Below, one piece after another: positions 5,409 through 7,742 of a stretch of DNA of 7,742 nucleotides. The notes beneath the pieces are model-generated. The model ran no database searches. It was not told the origin of the DNA and saw only the letters and a program-made list of their open reading frames with translations. Positions within the stretch are counted from its first letter, which is position 1. Every line of letters starts with the position of its first letter. Source of the DNA: Chloroflexota bacterium (GTDB lineage: Bacteria > Chloroflexota > Dehalococcoidia > RBG-13-53-26); contig JAUWXW010000069.1 in the NCBI GenBank assembly GCA_030616195.1, forward strand, positions 1 to 7,742. The letters are read 5' to 3'. Both the position numbers and the translations under genes were made by a program.

Positions 5409-7742
5409 CTATATGCTGGGAGCAATGACCCACAGCCTGTACCAGCCCGCATTCCAGGCTAACCTCAGCCCCAAATCACCGTCTTGCATCATCCAGTAGT
5501 CTATCCAGCTTGCAGCCGTATCAACCCAGTCCTCACACCCGTATTCGACTGCCTTCACCCAGTTTTCATCCCTCAGACCAGGTATAGAGCCAGGTTCAGT
5601 GGCATAGACCCAGTAGCCGTCGTTGGGATACAGGGGATCGGGGGTGTCGAGGGTATCATTCACTCGATCATAGCCCTGCAGGCGCTCGTATTCCGCAGTG
5701 TCAAGATAGCCAGCAAGGTACACTCCGCCGCGCCAGTCACCCTGCGGCGGCATCGGCAGAATGCCCTTGTATCCGATCAGGTTCCATCCTGGCACCACGT
5801 CATACTGCGGTGGAGCATGCGGGCCGGCCAGGAAGTTACACCCGACCACAGTCATTGTGGCATCCCCACTCATCTTGATCCAGTAGCCCTCACCGTCCTT
5901 CAGCACAGTCAGCTCGCTTGCCTCAGGCGCCTCTGGACCGTAGGCATACCACTCGGCTGCGGCAGCATCGTACCCCCAGACGACCTCTACCTGGTCAGTC
6001 ACTCCCTCTACCAGCCCATCGTATCCGGAAAGGACGGTCTCCACGTCGTTATCCAGCGGGATGACCGGTAGGGAGACGAGGTTCCACCCCTGGTACAGGT
6101 TCTGCGGGTACTGAATGGGAGTGAGGTAGTCCTCCCGGTTGGTGGCGATCACGGCCAGAGAGGTAGTCTCAGCACTGCTAACCGCTGGGAAGTCGGGCAT
6201 CAACTCATAGATGTCAGGTGCCATGTTGCTCAGGTCGAGCCACGGGATGGCTATCACCGCTCCCACGTAGTCCGGTAGTCCACCGCCGCCATCACCAACG
6301 GCCTGCCCTGCTGCAGCCAGGCTGCCAAACGCTGCCATCAACTCCTCCGGAATGTCCTGGCCCAGGCCTCCGTCAAGCACGCCACCCAGCCCACCGAACA
6401 TCCCAACCAGATCGAATAACCACGATGGCAGGTCCATGGTCAGCTTCTCCAGTTCCCAGGCTTGGGCATCGGCATCGTACCCCGAGATACCGATTAGCTG
6501 GGTCTTCAAAAGCCCAGCGTCGTCCAGGTCTGCCTGGGTGTAGGGGAGAACCACCATTCCGATGTCGATAGCCCCCTCCGGCGTAACGATGATGTCAACC
6601 GGTTTCGCCAGGGTGAAGTCAGCAACATCCTGCGACACAGCCGGCCACTCCAGCCTGATAACCGCCTCCTCATGCACATGGGCCAGGACAAGGACATCGG
6701 GGATATAAAGACCAAGTATGCCTTCCTCCACCGCCCTGGGAGCTAGCTTTAGATACTCAGCCCACCGGGTAGCGGTGGAGAAGTCCGCATCCACATCATA
6801 GGAAGGGTCGTAGAACATAAACTGAAGCACCCCGCCGCCATCATCGGATCCCATTGCCACCACGTCGGGGTAGTAGATGGCAATCCCGTGGGCGTTGGGA
6901 TGGTCGGGACCGAAAGAGTTGGCGATAACCGCCTGCCCCACCGCTGCCATCACGGCTTGAGCCGCAGTAGCCACGTCGGTCTCAGGCAGGGCAGTGGTAA
7001 CAAGCTGGGCGAAGTGATACAGGTCAATGCTGCCAGAGAAAGCCTCTCCGAAGGATTCCGCCTCGTCCGCGGCAGCAGCAACCGCGCCAAGCAACTCATC
7101 TTCAGTCATCGCCAACAGCTCACCAGCAAAAGCGTCCACCAGGCTGGCCAGCTCATCTATCTGGCTCAAGTCTTTGGCTGACATGGTACCCTGGGGGAAG
7201 AGAACCTCAGCGCCCATGTAGACAGCGTCATACTCCTGGGTAATCAACCTAGCCAAATCGGCGGCGGATATCTTTGCCGGGTGCAGGGCTAGCTCGGTGA
7301 GAATCTGGCCATAAGGCCAGCTTTGCACCGCGCCCACCCCCTGTGAGCCCACCGCATACTCGGCGTACTCCCTGATCTGGTAGTCCACCTCGAGCATCTG
7401 CATCAGGCCGGCATCGAAGCCGACGACCTGGAGCTTGTTGACTCCCTCACCGGTTATGGCTCCGAGAGCCCCTCCCAGTTCCCTCACGGTGAGGCTATCG
7501 TTGTCGGTCTGATCTTGACACAAACCACCAGACGACCTCCAACCGTGGTCCCACAGCACAAGGGCATAGTTGGGGGCTGGGTACTCAGCCTGTGCCCAGG
7601 TGACGAAGTCCTCCAGGGTCTGCGAATCCCCCATATTGACCTCGCCCGTCTCCGGGTCGATTGCCGTCTCTTCACCATCCACCGACGCTATCCCTTCGGG
7701 GGTCTTGACAAGGACTTGGGAATCACCGCAGTCCGCGCCGTC
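5409..7742 (-). CDS. Clostripain-family (peptidase C11) protein with GWNL modules, 5'-truncated, probable pseudoprotease
   Basis: The frame is open to the window edge. At least 777 aa are encoded and the start lies outside; residues here are numbered from the GTG codon at 7682. The first 310 residues match the C11 family: GEVNMGD (13-19), then NYALVLWDHG (38-47) with the catalytic His at 46. FDAGLM (89-94) follows, and then SWPYG (121-125). Clostripain homologues have FDACLM with Cys as the nucleophile; here it is Gly92 (codon at 7409-7407). The usual SEE...DGWPY stretch also reads SQG...QSWPY. A middle region (330-525) has a Gly-rich segment near 428-468. Two modules follow, GWNLVSLP...GYW (532-601) and GWNLIGYKG...GYW (632-691), and a Trp-rich tail. 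I see no LPXTG motif or C-terminal membrane anchor. The protein is probably secreted, as this family usually is, but the signal peptide would be beyond the edge. Substrate binding or a scaffold role is likelier than proteolysis. Confidence 0.85.
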   Translation of the reverse strand, partial: DGADCGDSQVLVKTPEGIASVDGEETAIDPETGEVNMGDSQTLEDFVTWAQAEYPAPNYALVLWDHGWRSSGGLCQDQTDNDSLTVRELGGALGAITGEGVNKLQVVGFDAGLMQMLEVDYQIREYAEYAVGSQGVGAVQSWPYGQILTELALHPAKISAADLARLITQEYDAVYMGAEVLFPQGTMSAKDLSQIDELASLVDAFAGELLAMTEDELLGAVAAAADEAESFGEAFSGSIDLYHFAQLVTTALPETDVATAAQAVMAAVGQAVIANSFGPDHPNAHGIAIYYPDVVAMGSDDGGGVLQFMFYDPSYDVDADFSTATRWAEYLKLAPRAVEEGILGLYIPDVLVLAHVHEEAVIRLEWPAVSQDVADFTLAKPVDIIVTPEGAIDIGMVVLPYTQADLDDAGLLKTQLIGISGYDADAQAWELEKLTMDLPSWLFDLVGMFGGLGGVLDGGLGQDIPEELMAAFGSLAAAGQAVGDGGGGLPDYVGAVIAIPWLDLSNMAPDIYELMPDFPAVSSAETTSLAVIATNREDYLTPIQYPQNLYQGWNLVSLPVIPLDNDVETVLSGYDGLVEGVTDQVEVVWGYDAAAAEWYAYGPEAPEASELTVLKDGEGYWIKMSGDATMTVVGCNFLAGPHAPPQYDVVPGWNLIGYKGILPMPPQGDWRGGVYLAGYLDTAEYERLQGYDRVNDTLDTPDPLYPNDGYWVYATEPGSIPGLRDENWVKAVEYGCEDWVDTAASWIDYWMMQDGDLGLRLAWNAGWYRLWVIAPSI

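Noticed and set aside
5145..5452. Minus-strand open frames of 75 and 78 codons after the clostripain-like gene
   Set aside because: They span the terminator stem and palindromes, have low-complexity translations, and have no convincing ribosome binding site.
7680..7682. GTG at 7682 as the real start of the clostripain-like gene
   Set aside because: The frame continues 20 codons to the window edge without a stop. A start here would leave no signal peptide and cut into the C11 domain.

Overview
The window carries five protein-coding genes in three transcription blocks. All are ordinary bacterial chromosomal genes in type, with no rRNA, tRNA, CRISPR array or recognisable transposase. The gene set is a LivG/LivF ABC ATPase pair, an EF-G2-type paralogue, a bifunctional-nuclease-domain protein next to a small zinc ribbon, and a large clostripain-like protein with GWNL...GYW modules. 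Together with clean Shine-Dalgarno sequences and sigma70-type promoters, this suggests an anaerobic environmental bacterium. My best guess is Chloroflexota, Dehalococcoidia-like. That placement is an inference from gene style, not from a marker gene.

Left block (about 1-1876, + strand). A promoter (TTGACA, 17-bp spacer, CATACT) with a dyad over its -10 box leads into livG and livF, 23 bp apart. A hairpin plus T-tract terminator follows. The permeases and the substrate-binding protein are not next to the pair within the window, so these two ATPases must act with membrane partners encoded elsewhere.

Middle block (1842-5190). A minus-strand two-gene operon encodes a bifunctional nuclease-domain protein (DUF151/BFN) followed by a 115-aa CxxC...CxxC protein. 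Its strong promoter faces away from the gene for a full-length EF-G2-like GTPase on the + strand. The small gene's last codons are shared with the livGF terminator. The GTPase gene ends just before a 16-bp perfect hairpin.

Right block (5191-7742). About 220 bp of noncoding DNA holds three palindromic hairpins that look like dispersed repeats. It is followed by the 3' part of a large minus-strand gene whose 5' end lies beyond the window. That protein has a clostripain-family (peptidase C11) domain with the catalytic His in place. The expected catalytic Cys is Gly, so it is probably a pseudoprotease. Two tandem GWNL...GYW modules follow.

I found no clear, fully new system. The points most worth following are the Cys-to-Gly C11 protein, the BFN/zinc-ribbon pair, and sequence blocks shared between two promoter regions.
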